Of a DNA stretch of 64,000 bases, positions 9,412-22,797 are shown one piece after another; the first letter of the stretch is position 1, and each line of letters starts with the position of its first letter. The stretch is from Xanthomonas hortorum pv. cynarae. GTDB taxonomy: Bacteria; Pseudomonadota; Gammaproteobacteria; Xanthomonadales; Xanthomonadaceae. The position numbers and the translations under genes were made by a program. The notes under the pieces are model-generated. The model did not search any database and was not told the origin of the DNA. It saw nothing but the letters and a program-made list of their open reading frames with translations. The stretch covers positions 118,404 to 182,403 of the forward strand of contig NZ_MDFM01000006.1 in the NCBI RefSeq assembly GCF_002939985.1, given 5' to 3'.

Positions 9412-9527
9412 CGTCCCTTGGCGCCTGGATGATCAGGCCAAGTCCCCACCGCGGAACCGGCATGCGCGATCCGATTCTGTGGATGGCAGACCAGCAGGAG
9501 TCGCAAGCGTCGCGCTGCAGAAACGCA

Positions 9528-9563
9528 AAAGGGCGGGAGCAATGACGCCCCCGCCCTTTCGCT
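9528..9563. terminator. Bidirectional terminator between the Crp/Fnr regulator and glmS
   Basis: Stem AAAGGGCGGG (9528-9537) and CCCGCCCTTT (9550-9559) with flanking T-rich sequence on both strands. It serves the convergent genes ending at 9411 and 9685. Confidence 0.8.
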
Positions 9564-9684
9564 CTTTTCGGTCTGGACGAAGCATTACCCGTCCGCCCGC
9601 CATACATCGCCGCTGGTTGGACGAACCATTGTCCAGTCGGACCGAGAGATCCCTGCGACCGCCCACGATGCTGGGCTTCTGCCG

Positions 9685-11514
<1,830 letters not shown>

Positions 11515-11551
11515 AGGACAACCCTTGAGGACGAAGCCGCGCATTTTAGCG

Positions 11552-11624
11552 TGTCCGTTCTTGTCCGCTGCATGGCCGTGCCCGGACAGCGTGTCCGCGT
11601 TGATGTCCGCGGACACTGCGGACA
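11552..11624. promoter_or_regulatory. Cluster of seven TGTCCG/CGGACA hexamers, candidate enhancer
   Basis: Exact TGTCCG occurs at 11552, 11562, 11592 and 11604, and its complement CGGACA at 11583, 11610 and 11619. They form a perfect 12-bp palindrome TGTCCGCGGACA (11604-11615) and the inverted pair CGGACA-GCG-TGTCCG (11583-11597). Site starts are often 9-12 bases apart, close to a helical turn. The palindrome centre is about 88 bases upstream of the expected start from the sigma-54 promoter at 11670, a usual distance for an enhancer-binding protein. Binding by the response regulator encoded at 16899 is inferred. Confidence 0.65.
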
Positions 11625-11669
11625 CATGCGACCCGAACACAAAGACTTTTACTTTCAAACACTTGGCGA

Positions 11670-11686
11670 TTGGCACAGGTTCTGCT
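11670..11686 (+). promoter_or_regulatory. Sigma-54 (-24/-12) promoter of the efflux operon
   Basis: TTGGCACAGGTTCTGCT contains the invariant GG (11672-11673) and GC (11684-11685) separated by exactly ten bases, and the TGGCAC half is perfect. Transcription would begin near 11697, leaving a leader of about 22 bases before the ATG at 11719. A sigma-54 activator is encoded in the same gene block. Confidence 0.75.
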
Positions 11687-11718
11687 TTAGCGCAGTGACG
11701 CCAACGAGCCAGCCGATC

Positions 11719-12990
11719 ATGATTCGCGATACTTCTGCCCAGGACCAGGTTCTCCGTACATCCGCCCAGAGCACGCCATGGCGTCGTTGGCTGTGGCCCG
11801 GCATCGCTGCGGTCGCCGTGTTGGCCGGTATTGGTTGGGCGGTCACCGCGTGGAGCGCCGGCAGCCGCTCGTTCGATGCCAGCCGGGTGCGCATCGCCAC
11901 CGTCAGCCAGGGGGATCTGGTGCGCGACATCGCCGCCGACGGCCGCGTCATCGCCGCCAACAGCCCGGTGCTGTACGCCATCTCGGCCGGCACGGTGACG
12001 CTGAGCGTGGTGGCCGGCGACGTGGTCAAGCAGGGCCAGGAGCTGGCGCGCATCGACAGCCCGGAGCTGCGCAGCAAGCTGGCGCAGGAGCAGGCCACGC
12101 TGGCCGGCCTGGAGGCCGAATCCAGCCGCGCCGGGCTGGATGCCACGCTGGCCCGTGCCAACGCCAGCAAGCTCACCGACCAGGCCAAGATCGACAAGCA
12201 GGCCGCCGCACGCGACCTGGAGCGCTATCAGCGCGGCTACGATGGCGGCGCCGTGCCGCAGGTGGAACTGGCCAAGGCGCAGGACACCTTGAAGAAGACC
12301 GACATCGACCTGCAGCACGCCGAGCGCGATGCGTCGTTGAAGAGCCAGGGCGCGGATCTGGATTCGCGCAACAAGCGCCTGCTCGCCGACCGTCAACGCG
12401 CGGTGGTGGCCGAGGTGCAGCGCCAGGTCGATGCGCTCACGCTGCTGTCGCCGTTCGATGGTCAGGTCGGCCAGGTGCAGGCGGTGCAGCGCACCCAGGT
12501 CACTGCCAACGCACCGATCCTGGGCGTGGTGGATCTGTCCAAGTTCGAAGTCGAAATCAAGGTGCCCGAGAGCTTCGCGCGCGATCTGGCGATCGGCATG
12601 CCGGCCCAGCTCACCAGCGGTAATGGCGAGCCATTCCCGGGCGCCATCTCGGCGGTGTCGCCGGAAGTGGTCAACGGCGAAGTCACCGCGCGCATCCGCT
12701 TTGCCGACAAGCAGCCGCCGGGTCTGCGCCAGAGCCAGCGCATGAGCGCACGGGTGGTGATGGACACCCGCCGCAATGTGCTCAAGGTCGAACGCGGCCC
12801 GTTCGTCGAACAATCCGGCGGCAGCTACGCCTATGTGATGGATGGCAATACTGCGGTGCGCCGCCCCGTGCGCATGGGCGTCAGCAGCCTCGGCGAAGTA
12901 CAGGTGCTCTCCGGGCTGCAGGCGGGCGACCGCGTGGTGGTGTCCGGCGCAGATAACTTTGGAGATGCCCCGCGCGTCACCGTTCACTGA
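11719..12990 (+). CDS. Periplasmic adaptor (membrane-fusion protein, HlyD/MacA family) of an ABC efflux system
   Basis: 423-residue protein with one N-terminal membrane anchor (about residues 24-46). The standard adaptor layout follows: lipoyl/barrel half ([30 protein letters not shown]), a coiled-coil hairpin (about residues 115-220, rich in Lys, Glu and Ala), the second half-lipoyl ([15 protein letters not shown]) and a beta-barrel/membrane-proximal domain to the end. It should link the inner-membrane ABC transporter with an outer-membrane channel such as TolC, which is not encoded here. It is the first gene of the block, behind a sigma-54-type promoter, and 118 bases precede the ATPase. 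It has no lipobox, unlike some MacA homologues. Confidence 0.9.
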   Translation: MIRDTSAQDQVLRTSAQSTPWRRWLWPGIAAVAVLAGIGWAVTAWSAGSRSFDASRVRIATVSQGDLVRDIAADGRVIAANSPVLYAISAGTVTLSVVAGDVVKQGQELARIDSPELRSKLAQEQATLAGLEAESSRAGLDATLARANASKLTDQAKIDKQAAARDLERYQRGYDGGAVPQVELAKAQDTLKKTDIDLQHAERDASLKSQGADLDSRNKRLLADRQRAVVAEVQRQVDALTLLSPFDGQVGQVQAVQRTQVTANAPILGVVDLSKFEVEIKVPESFARDLAIGMPAQLTSGNGEPFPGAISAVSPEVVNGEVTARIRFADKQPPGLRQSQRMSARVVMDTRRNVLKVERGPFVEQSGGSYAYVMDGNTAVRRPVRMGVSSLGEVQVLSGLQAGDRVVVSGADNFGDAPRVTVH

Positions 12991-13108
12991 GAGCGGCGAC
13001 CAATACCACTACGCAGCAGTCCGCAGCCGCCTGACGACCTGCTTGCTACGTTTTCTTAGCCACTCTAAATCTCTTTCGCACACACCACTTTTCGCAAAGG
13101 AATCGGCA

Positions 13109-13828
<720 letters not shown>

Positions 13829-13839
13829 GGGGCATCTCC

Positions 13840-15132
13840 ATGTTCGGTTATTACTTCACTCTCGCGGTCCGCAGCTTCCGCCGCAACAAGATCCTCACCG
13901 CGCTGATGGTGCTGGCGATCGCTCTGGGCATCGGCGCCAGCATGACCACGCTGACGGTGTTCTACATCCTGTCTGGCGATCCGATACCTCAAAAAAGCGA
14001 ACGACTCTTCATCCCGCAAATCGATGCGCGCTCGCCGGGCCATCAAAGCACGGAAGCCCTGGAGCAATTGACACGCTTCGATGCCGAAAACTTACTGCGT
14101 GAGAAGCGCGGAGACCTTCAAGCGATGATGAGCGGCGGAAGCGTCCCGTTGGAGCCAGATAATTCTTCGGTGCGCCCGATGAAACTGGAGGCGCGCTATA
14201 CCTCCGCCGATTTCTTCCCGATGTTCAATCCGCCATTTCTCTACGGTGGCGCGTGGACGGCAAACGAGGACGGTAGCAGAGCGCGTGTCGCGGTGATCAC
14301 CGAAGAACTCAACAAAAAACTCTTCAACGGAGAGAATAGCGTTGGGCGTACGTTGCGTATAAATCGTCAGTCGTTCCGCATCGTCGGCGTTCTGCGCGAA
14401 TGGCGGCTGACCCCCAAGTTCTACGACCTCAGCAACAGCAGTTACGCCAAGTCGGAACAGTTGTTCGTTCCGTTCAGTGCCGCGATGGAACTGAAATTCC
14501 AGTCCAGCGGCTCGCGCTCCTGCTGGGGCGACAGTAAGGATGCAAACAGCACTGACCAAAAATGCTCATGGATTCAGTACTGGGTTCAGCTGGATAGCCC
14601 GCAAAAAGCGGCGGCCTACCGTCAATACCTGGAGAATTACTCCGACCAGCAACGGCGCGCCGGGCGCTTCGAGCGGCCGACCAATGTCCAGCTGCGTAGC
14701 GTCATGCAATGGATGGACTACAAGAAAGTGGTGCCCAGCGACGTTCGCCTGCAGACCTGGCTGGCATTGGGATTTCTGCTGGTGTGTCTGGTCAATACCG
14801 TGGGCCTGTTGCTTGCAAAGTTCATGCGTCGCAGTGGCGAAATCGGCGTACGCCGCGCGCTTGGCGCCACCAAACGCAGCATTTTTGCGCAGTCCCTGGT
14901 GGAGGCGGGAATGATCGGCCTGGCAGGCGGCATCTTGGGGCTCGGCCTCGCCACGCTAGGACTGTGGGGCGTGCGACAACAACCCTCTGATTATGCAGAG
15001 CTCGCACATCTTGATCCGCTGATGCTGCTGGTCACGTTCGCGCTTGCCCTGTTGGCCAGTGTCGTTGCCGGGCTACTCCCGGCATGGCGCGCCTGTTCCG
15101 TGCCACCTGCCATCCAACTCAAAGCGCAGTGA
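13840..15132 (+). CDS. MacB-like ABC permease 1 (periplasmic core + FtsX domain)
   Basis: 430-residue permease: one N-terminal membrane helix (ILTALMVLAIALGIGASMTT), a large periplasmic core domain (about residues 45-300), and an FtsX domain with three C-terminal helices (about residues 308-425). It contains the cytoplasmic coupling motif GEIGVRRALGATK that contacts the ATPase. Two cysteines in the periplasmic core (CWGDSK.., CSW) may form a disulfide. It presumably pairs with permease 2, each contributing one half of the transporter, unlike classical homodimeric MacB where permease and ATPase are fused. Codon choice in the periplasmic core looks somewhat less GC-rich than its neighbours. Confidence 0.9.
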   Translation: MFGYYFTLAVRSFRRNKILTALMVLAIALGIGASMTTLTVFYILSGDPIPQKSERLFIPQIDARSPGHQSTEALEQLTRFDAENLLREKRGDLQAMMSGGSVPLEPDNSSVRPMKLEARYTSADFFPMFNPPFLYGGAWTANEDGSRARVAVITEELNKKLFNGENSVGRTLRINRQSFRIVGVLREWRLTPKFYDLSNSSYAKSEQLFVPFSAAMELKFQSSGSRSCWGDSKDANSTDQKCSWIQYWVQLDSPQKAAAYRQYLENYSDQQRRAGRFERPTNVQLRSVMQWMDYKKVVPSDVRLQTWLALGFLLVCLVNTVGLLLAKFMRRSGEIGVRRALGATKRSIFAQSLVEAGMIGLAGGILGLGLATLGLWGVRQQPSDYAELAHLDPLMLLVTFALALLASVVAGLLPAWRACSVPPAIQLKAQ

Positions 15133-15195
15133 GATGCCGCCCTGATGGCGCCGCTCGCGCGTTGCCGTTGGCCAGCAACCATCAAGGAATCTTCA

Positions 15196-16404
15196 ATGGA
15201 AATCCGCCCCATCCTGTCCACCCTGCGCCGGCACAAGACCGCTGCGGCACTGATCATCCTCGAGGTGGCGCTGAGTTGCGCCATCATTTCCAATGCGCTG
15301 TTCCTGATCGGCAATCGCCTGGATCGCACGCAGCGCCCCAGCGGCCTTGCCGAAAACGAGCTCGTGACCATCAGCATCAGCGGCATCGGGGAAGACGATA
15401 ACGCCAATGCACTCACCGAGACCGACCTGGCCGCCTTGCGCAGTATCCCCGGCGTCAAGTTCGCCTCCGCAGTCAGCCAGATACCATTCGGTCAGAGCAT
15501 CTGGATCACCGGCCTGAAACTCACCGCCGATCAAGATATCTCCACGATTGACGTCAACAGCTACAACGGCGACGCCCAGACGCTGGACGCGATGGGGCTG
15601 AAACTTGTGCAGGGACGTCGTTTCACGGAGAGCGAATTCAGCTGGAACAGTGAAACGACGGCTGATAGCCCAAGCGTCATCCTCACCAAAAGCGCAGCAG
15701 ACAAGATGTTTCCCGGGCAATCTGCACTGGGCAAATCCATTTACATTGGACCGACACCCAGCAAGGTCGTTGGAATCGTCGAACACCTGGCGCGCGTTCT
15801 CGATTACGGCGGCGATTCCTCATACGACGACTCCATGCTGTCTCCGATCAAGGTGAGCTACAAAGATGGCGGGATGTATTTGCTACGCACCGATCCGGCG
15901 CGACGACAGGAAGTTCTGCGCCAGGCCGTCGCAGTGCTGGAGAAGAACAGCTCCAACCGCATCATCAAGAGCCCCACAACAGTAGAGGAAATGCGCAACG
16001 ACTATTATCGCCAGGACCGCTCCATGGCCTGGCTGCTGGTCACCATGAGCATCGCGCTGCTGATCGTCACCGCATTGGGCATCGTCGGCCTTGCAAGCTT
16101 CTGGGTGCAGCAACGCACCAAGCAGATCGGCATCCGCCGCGCACTAGGTGCGACACGAGGCCAGATCCTGCGTTACTTCCAGATCGAAAACTTCCTGCTC
16201 GCCTCGATCGGCATCGTGCTCGGCATGTTGATGGCGTATTCGATCAACCTCTGGTTGATGGCGCGTTACGAGTTGCCACGCTTGCCGTTGATCTATCTCC
16301 CGATCGGCGCAGTCACCTTGTGGGCACTCGGCCAGATCGCGGTGTTCTGGCCGGCCCGCCGCGCTGCGCTGGTGCCGCCGGCGGTGGCCACGCGTAGCGC
16401 GTGA
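15196..16404 (+). CDS. MacB-like ABC permease 2 (periplasmic core + FtsX domain)
   Basis: 402-residue permease with the same layout as the preceding gene: an N-terminal helix (AALIILEVALSCAIISNALFL), a periplasmic core (about residues 40-275) and three C-terminal membrane helices with the coupling motif TKQIGIRRALGATRG. The start at 15196 (MEIRPIL) follows a purine-rich AAGGAA. The pair of non-identical permeases plus a separate ATPase and adaptor is a recognised MacB-like efflux arrangement. Which compounds are moved cannot be read from the sequence. The next gene starts about 500 bases later, after a hairpin. Confidence 0.9.
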   Translation: MEIRPILSTLRRHKTAAALIILEVALSCAIISNALFLIGNRLDRTQRPSGLAENELVTISISGIGEDDNANALTETDLAALRSIPGVKFASAVSQIPFGQSIWITGLKLTADQDISTIDVNSYNGDAQTLDAMGLKLVQGRRFTESEFSWNSETTADSPSVILTKSAADKMFPGQSALGKSIYIGPTPSKVVGIVEHLARVLDYGGDSSYDDSMLSPIKVSYKDGGMYLLRTDPARRQEVLRQAVAVLEKNSSNRIIKSPTTVEEMRNDYYRQDRSMAWLLVTMSIALLIVTALGIVGLASFWVQQRTKQIGIRRALGATRGQILRYFQIENFLLASIGIVLGMLMAYSINLWLMARYELPRLPLIYLPIGAVTLWALGQIAVFWPARRAALVPPAVATRSA

Positions 16405-16415
16405 TGTATCTCCGC

Positions 16416-16447
16416 ACATCGTCGGGGCGATGCCGCCGACGATGTGC
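16416..16447. terminator. Strong hairpin after permease 2, possible terminator or attenuator
   Basis: Inverted repeat CACATCGTCGG (16416 onward) and CCGACGATGTG with a loop of about ten bases, starting 12 bases after the permease 2 stop. There is no U-tract, so it may only reduce read-through into the regulator gene. Confidence 0.5.
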
Positions 16448-16527
16448 GGCGGCGGTAAGCCGCTTACACAGATCGCGCAATTGGTCACCACCCTGCCTGC
16501 CACTGCGGGCCGCGCTGCCACCAGGCA

Positions 16528-16557
16528 GATCCAGCGCGATCCAGCGCGATCCAGCGT
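16528..16557. repeat. Three tandem copies of decamer GATCCAGCGC
   Basis: Copies at 16528-16537, 16538-16547 and 16548-16557; the third ends in T. The separate hexamer tandem CCTTGA x3 plus CCTAGA follows at 16564-16587. Confidence 0.85.
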
Positions 16558-16898
16558 CGATATCCTTGACCTTGACCTTGACCTAGACCGCTGAGGCGCA
16601 GGCATCGTCCATTCCTTCGCTGAGGCATACAGCACCGCCACAACTTTGCCACCGACAGGCTGCAACACCTGCACGTGTCCGGACTACTTGGGTCCGGCAG
16701 GTCAACCATCGTGACGAAGCCTCCTGCATCACCGCGCCTTTGCCAAACCGCAACGACCTCTACACGCCAAACGCAGTTGTGTGCGGTCAAACCAAGCGCA
16801 GGCATCCCTACACTTCACCTGCGACGCGTCACCCGTTCCGCAGCGTGCCGAATCCTGTTCTGATAGCCCTTCTCCCCGCGCCTTTCACCGAGCACCCG

Positions 16899-18238
<1,340 letters not shown>

Positions 18239-18242
<4 letters not shown>

Positions 18243-19603
18243 TTCCCCGCATGTGGCAGCGTTCTTTCACATTTTCCCTGTTTTTGCGGCTGTTGCCGGT
18301 GCTGGCGCTGGCGGCCGCGCTGCCTTGGTTCACGGCGTACTGGCTGGACCGTGGCTGGGAAGTGGCGGTGTTATCGGCAGTGGTTCTATTGTCGGCAATG
18401 TGGTTCAGCCTCAGCCGCGCCACAGCTCCGATGCGCTCGCTGTTCCGCGCATTGGCCGGCACCACCAGCAGCTACCGCGATGGCGAATACAACTTCGGCG
18501 TGTATTGGCGCGGCACCGACGAGCTGGCACAGCTGGTGCAGGCGCACGCAGAACTAGGCGAGGTGCTGCGCGCGCAACGGCGCAATCTGGTACAGCGCGA
18601 ATTGATGCTCGACACCATGTTGCAGAACACCCCGGTGGCGATGTTGCTGGTTGTCGCCGGCGGCGATGGTGTGCGCCGTATTGGTTTCTCCAACAACGCT
18701 GCGCGCAAGCTGCTGCATGACGGTCGCAAACTCGAAGGCCAGCATCTGGACGATGTGCTCGGCCGCATGCCGAACGAATTGCGTGATGCATTGGCACGTG
18801 GCGGCGATTGTCTGTTCGCAGTACGCGAAGACGGCGATGACGAAGACGACGAGCAGATCTATCACCTCTCCCGCCGCAGTTTTCATCTCAACGGACGCGG
18901 CCACGAGCTGTTGCTGATCCGCACCTTGACCAACGAATTGCGCCGCCAGGAAGTGCAGACCTGGAAGAAGGTGATCCGCGTGATCAGCCACGAGTTGAAC
19001 AATTCGCTTGCACCGATCGCCTCGTTGGCGCATTCCGGCGCCGAGTTGCTGCGTCGCGAACGTACCGACCGGCTTGGCATCGTGTTCGAAACTATCGAAG
19101 AGCGCGCACGCCATCTGGAAGGCTTCATTCGCGGCTACGCACGCTTTGCCAAGTTGCCGCAGCCGCAGCTGCAGACCATCGAATGGGCGCCGTTTCTGGA
19201 GCGTTTGCGGCAACAGATCCCGTTCCAGCTGCAAGGCGCACTGGCGGATGTCTCCAGCCGCATCGATGCGGCGCAAATCGAGCAGGCATTGCTCAACCTG
19301 CTCAAAAATGCACACGAGGCCTGCAGCGAGGCGCAGCCATCCAACAGCGACGTCGCTGTGCGCGTGACCCGCGTGCCGCAATGGCTACGCATCGAAGTGC
19401 TGGACCGCGGCAACGGCATGAACGAGGCCGTGCTGCATAACGCACTGATGCCGTTCTACTCGACCAAGCGCAACGGCACCGGGCTCGGGCTTGCGCTCAC
19501 CCGCGAGATCGCCGAAGCCCACGGCGGGCGCATCTCGCTGCATAACCGCGAACACGGCGGGCTATGTGTCACCTTGTTGCTGCCGTTTGCGACGGCCGGT
19601 TAG
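18239..19603 (+). CDS. Sensor histidine kinase, partner of the sigma-54 regulator
   Basis: 454-residue membrane kinase. Two closely spaced N-terminal helices (about residues 10-60) leave almost no periplasmic loop, so it probably senses a signal within the membrane or in the cytoplasm. Next come a HAMP-like/PAS region (about residues 65-220), the H-box VISHELNNSLAPI with His251, and the ATPase domain: N-box LLNLLKNAHEA, G1 LDRGNGM, F-box FYSTKRNG and G2 GTGLGLALT. The NtrY/NtrB-type HELNNSLAPI box matches kinases that pair with sigma-54 regulators. Translation is coupled to the upstream regulator through ATGA. It ends 41 bases from the convergent beta-helix gene. Confidence 0.93.
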
Positions 19604-19643
19604 TTCGCTACAAGCTGTAGCGAGCAACCGTTTGATAACGGCT

Positions 19644-20609
19644 TCACCCGCCGCGAAGCGTGCCACGCTCTTCGATTCGCGGTTTCTTCAACGCACCACA
19701 GGCCTCGTCTGCACCCGTCGTTCGCGTGGCGTCGATCGCGCCGTAATAGCCAACCCCCACCGTGTTGTCGAAGAACTGCCCGCCTTGCGAGGGACATTCG
19801 CCGTCGGGTTTGATCCAGTCCGAAAACGCCGCGTACTTGCCGGCCCGGACGAAGCGGTTGGCACCGACATAGGTGTTGTCCGAGGCGTCGCGGGTGCGTA
19901 CCGCATCGCCGTTGACGTCGGTAAAGGTATTGCCTTCGATGCGGTTGCCGGAGGAGTGACGCGCCAGATACAGCGCATGGATGAAGCCCGAGGTCTTGGT
20001 GTCGTTTTCGATCGACACGAAGCGATTGCGTTCGATGCGGTTGTCGCGCGAATTCTGCAAACGGATCGCTGCGAACGAGTACGCAGCCTCGCTACTGCTG
20101 CCATGGATGCCACCGATCCGCTCGAAGGTCATATTGCGGATCACGTTGCCGCTGTTGCCGTCCTGGCTGCGTTTGCTGCTGCCCAGGTCCATTGCCATCC
20201 AGTAATTGCTGACTTTCAAACCGGTAAAGGTCAACCGCGTGGCAGCATTGCCGCCGCCCTTCAGCGTGAACCAGGTAGCGCCACCGCGTCCATCGAACCA
20301 CGCTGGCGTGGCGGCATCGGATGCTGCGATGAAGCGAATGGACGCGCCGTTGGTGAATGTCCATTGCACCGACTGCCGCAAATAGGTGCCTGCGGCAATC
20401 ACCACATCTACCGCGCCGGTGGGGCGCCGTTCGAGCAAGCGCTGTTGGGCGGCACTCAAACTACGCAACGCAGTCGAGGCACTGGTGCCCGCAGCGGCGT
20501 CGTTGCCATCTGGCGCCAGATACAGCCGAAAGGTCTGTGCGGATACCGCCCCTGGTAGCAGCGCTGCCAAGAACACCATCAATAGCAGTGCGTAGCGTCG
20601 CGTTTGCAT
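19644..20609 (-). CDS. Secreted right-handed parallel beta-helix protein
   Basis: 321-residue protein with a Sec signal peptide (MQTRRYALLLMVFLAALLPGAVSAQ, cleavage about residue 24). The mature part opens with YLAPDGNDAAAGTSASTALRSL, a signature of extracellular beta-helix proteins. Repeated coils with N/D-N-x-I/V patterns follow (NVIRNMTF, RDNRIERNRF, SGNRIEGNTF, DNTYVGANRF) from about residue 150 to 270. Such folds occur in pectate lyases, polysaccharide lyases and epimerases. No pectate-lyase calcium/Arg motif is obvious, so the substrate is unknown. The ATG at 20609 has an AGG-type ribosome site. A GCACT tandem repeat lies 46 bases upstream of the start. Confidence 0.82.
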   Translation of the reverse strand: MQTRRYALLLMVFLAALLPGAVSAQTFRLYLAPDGNDAAAGTSASTALRSLSAAQQRLLERRPTGAVDVVIAAGTYLRQSVQWTFTNGASIRFIAASDAATPAWFDGRGGATWFTLKGGGNAATRLTFTGLKVSNYWMAMDLGSSKRSQDGNSGNVIRNMTFERIGGIHGSSSEAAYSFAAIRLQNSRDNRIERNRFVSIENDTKTSGFIHALYLARHSSGNRIEGNTFTDVNGDAVRTRDASDNTYVGANRFVRAGKYAAFSDWIKPDGECPSQGGQFFDNTVGVGYYGAIDATRTTGADEACGALKKPRIEERGTLRGG

Positions 20610-20654
20610 CGGGCACCTCGTGATCGGTGGTGACGTGCGTGGTCTGTTGGTGTC

Positions 20655-20678
20655 GCACTGCACTGCACTGCACTGCAC
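20655..20678. repeat. Pentanucleotide tandem repeat GCACT x4 plus partial unit
   Basis: Exact units at 20655, 20660, 20665 and 20670, followed by GCAC. It lies between the glmU stop (20717) and the start of the beta-helix gene (20609), that is in the upstream region of the latter. Confidence 0.9.
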
Positions 20679-20716
20679 CTATGCAGCGCAGTGCAACCAG
20701 CAGCACGTACCCACAG

Positions 20717-22081
20717 CTACTTCTTGGTCGGACGCTCCCAGCCTTCGATCACGGTCTGACGCGCACGCGCCACGCTGAGCTGGCCGGCAGGCGCATCGCG
20801 GGTGATCACCGAGCCCGCGCCAATGTTGGCCATGGCGCCGATGGCGATCGGTGCCACCAACGCGCTGTTGGAGCCGACAAAGGCGCCATCGCCGATGATG
20901 GTCTGCGACTTGTTCACGCCGTCGTAGTTGCAGGTGATGGTGCCGGCGCCGATGTTGACCTTGCTGCCGATCACCGCATCGCCCAGATAGGTCAGATGGT
21001 TGGCCTTGCTGCCCACGCCCATCGTGACCTTTTTGGTCTCGACGAAATTGCCGATATGCACGCCATCGGCAAGCACGGTGCCAGGCCGTAGCCGCGCGAA
21101 CGGGCCGATCATCGCTGCGCCCTCGGTCACCACCCCTTCCAGATCGCAGTGCGCGCGTACCTGGGTACCGGCGCCGAGCGTGACATCGCGTAGCCGTACG
21201 AACGGGCCGATCACCACGCCATCGCCCAGCGTCACCTCGCCTTCCAGAATCACATCGATATCCAGTTGCACGTCATTACCCACTGTCACCGTACCGCGTT
21301 GCTCCACGCGCGCCGGGTCGGCCATGCGCACCCCGCGCAGGCACAGCGCACGTGCCGCACGTGTCTGCCAGGCGCGCTCCAGTAGCGCGAGTTGCCACAG
21401 GTCGTTGGCACCTTCCACATCCTGCGAATCACTCACATGCACCATGTCGGCCGGGGTGAAATCGGCCGCAGCGCTGGCAAACACATCGGTGAGGTAGAAC
21501 TCGCCCTGCGCATTCTGGTTCGACAAACCACTCAGCCAACGGCGCAGCGCCGTGGACTCGGCGGTGAGGATGCCGGTGTTGATGGTGCGGATGCGGCGCT
21601 GCTCGTCGTTGGCATCCTTCTGCTCGACGATAGCGGCGACCTTGCCTTCGGCATCGCGCAGGATGCGGCCGTAACCGCTGGGATTGGGCACATCGGCCAC
21701 CAGCACCGCCATGCGCCCGGGTGCGTGCAGCAGTTGCAGCAAGTCGTTGGACTGGATCAGCGGCACATCGCCGTACAACACCAGCACCGTGGCTGCGTCC
21801 GGAATCGCATGCATCGCCTGCTGCACCGCGTGCCCGGTGCCCAGTTGCTGACGTTGCTCGGCCCAGTGCAGATCGCTTTGCGCAGCGAACGCCGCCTGCA
21901 CCTGCTCACCACCGTGCCCGTGCACCACATGGATCGCGGCTGGCTGCAACTGCCGCGCAGTGGCGATCACGTGCGCCAGCATCGGCTGGCCGGCAAGCGG
22001 CTGCAGCACCTTGGGCAGGGACGAGCGCATGCGCTTGCCCTCTCCCGCGGCCAGGATCACGACGTGCAGGGGCAAAGTCAT
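20717..22081 (-). CDS. glmU: Bifunctional UDP-GlcNAc pyrophosphorylase / GlcN-1-P acetyltransferase
   Basis: 454-residue cytosolic enzyme that acetylates glucosamine-1-phosphate and then forms UDP-GlcNAc. The uridyltransferase domain starts with the nucleotide-binding signature [17 protein letters not shown] (residues 10-26), with GTGHAVQQA and YGDVPLI following. A left-handed beta-helix made of hexapeptide repeats occupies about residues 250-430 and carries the acetyltransferase site ([20 protein letters not shown]). Its length is normal for the family. It shares strand and relative order with the atp operon upstream and glmS downstream. Confidence 0.98.
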   Translation of the reverse strand: MTLPLHVVILAAGEGKRMRSSLPKVLQPLAGQPMLAHVIATARQLQPAAIHVVHGHGGEQVQAAFAAQSDLHWAEQRQQLGTGHAVQQAMHAIPDAATVLVLYGDVPLIQSNDLLQLLHAPGRMAVLVADVPNPSGYGRILRDAEGKVAAIVEQKDANDEQRRIRTINTGILTAESTALRRWLSGLSNQNAQGEFYLTDVFASAAADFTPADMVHVSDSQDVEGANDLWQLALLERAWQTRAARALCLRGVRMADPARVEQRGTVTVGNDVQLDIDVILEGEVTLGDGVVIGPFVRLRDVTLGAGTQVRAHCDLEGVVTEGAAMIGPFARLRPGTVLADGVHIGNFVETKKVTMGVGSKANHLTYLGDAVIGSKVNIGAGTITCNYDGVNKSQTIIGDGAFVGSNSALVAPIAIGAMANIGAGSVITRDAPAGQLSVARARQTVIEGWERPTKK

Positions 22082-22225
22082 CGAAGCGTTCCAAAACGTG
22101 AGATGGACAAATTCTAGTCGCTGTCTCGGCAGCGCGTCGTTACCGCATCGCCGTCTTATGGTGATTACGATTTTTAAGCGCCGCTGCCGTTAGCATGAGC
22201 GCCCTCTCACGATCACCCGGCCCGC

Positions 22226-22609
22226 ATGAGTCTGTTCCGCCAAGGCAGCCAGTTCACCCTGATTGGCGCCCTGCAATTGGCTGTGGATTGCGGCATCTTC
22301 ATTGCCGCCACGGCGGCGGGCATGCCGACAGTACCTGCCAATCTGCTCGGGCGCATCAGCGGTGCAGTGCTTGGCTTCTGGCTCAACGGCCGCTACACCT
22401 TCGCCCAGGAAGGTGGTGCACGTCTAGGCTGGCAGCGCTTCCGCCGCTTTGCGGTGATGTGGCTGGTGCTCACACTGATCAGCACCTGGCTGCTGTCGGC
22501 GACGGTGGATCTGCTCGGCCTGCGTCAGGCCTGGCTGGCCAAACCGCTGGTGGAAGGCGGGTTGGCGATCGTGTCGTTTTTTCTTGGCCGGCATGTGGTG
22601 TATCGCTGA
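22226..22609 (+). CDS. GtrA-family inner-membrane protein
   Basis: 127-residue protein with four hydrophobic segments and the GtrA/DPMS pattern: an N-terminal FTLIGALQLAVDCGIF, the loop NLLGRISGAVLGFWLNGRYTF, and C-terminal LAIVSFFLGRHVVYR. GtrA-like proteins are thought to move undecaprenyl-linked sugars across the membrane or assist glycosyltransferases in LPS/O-antigen modification. No glycosyltransferase is next to it, so its partner is unknown. It lies divergent to glmU with 144 bases between the start codons. Confidence 0.85.
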   Translation: MSLFRQGSQFTLIGALQLAVDCGIFIAATAAGMPTVPANLLGRISGAVLGFWLNGRYTFAQEGGARLGWQRFRRFAVMWLVLTLISTWLLSATVDLLGLRQAWLAKPLVEGGLAIVSFFLGRHVVYR

Positions 22610-22797
22610 GCGAGCGCACTGACGCTAACGCAGTGACCGAAGACGCTGCTGCTTTCGGCTGAAGAAAACGCGATCCATGCCGCCACCACGTGCAGATCAG
22701 CCAATACACGTTTAGCGCATCGCTGATCGCGTGCTCGGTAGAGCGTCCCCCTCCTGAGGGGACGATCGGCACTTGGGTGCTGATGGCGGTGCGGGGT

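Larger units (their letters stand above)
16405..16898. other. 494-base spacer with hairpin, tandem repeats and a TGTCCG site
   Basis: No convincing gene. It holds an 11-bp inverted repeat at 16416-16447 (arms CACATCGTCGG / CCGACGATGTG, no T-run), three copies of a decamer GATCCAGCGC at 16528-16557 (last copy one mismatch), a CCTTGA hexamer tandem at 16564-16587, and TGTCCGGAC at 16676-16684, which contains the hexamer found upstream of the efflux operon. The kinase-regulator pair may therefore be transcribed separately. Confidence 0.6.

Noticed and set aside
11515-11718. glmS ribozyme/riboswitch
   Set aside because: The glmS ribozyme belongs to Gram-positive bacteria; this leader shows no conserved core, and the hexamer repeats fit the divergent efflux operon better.
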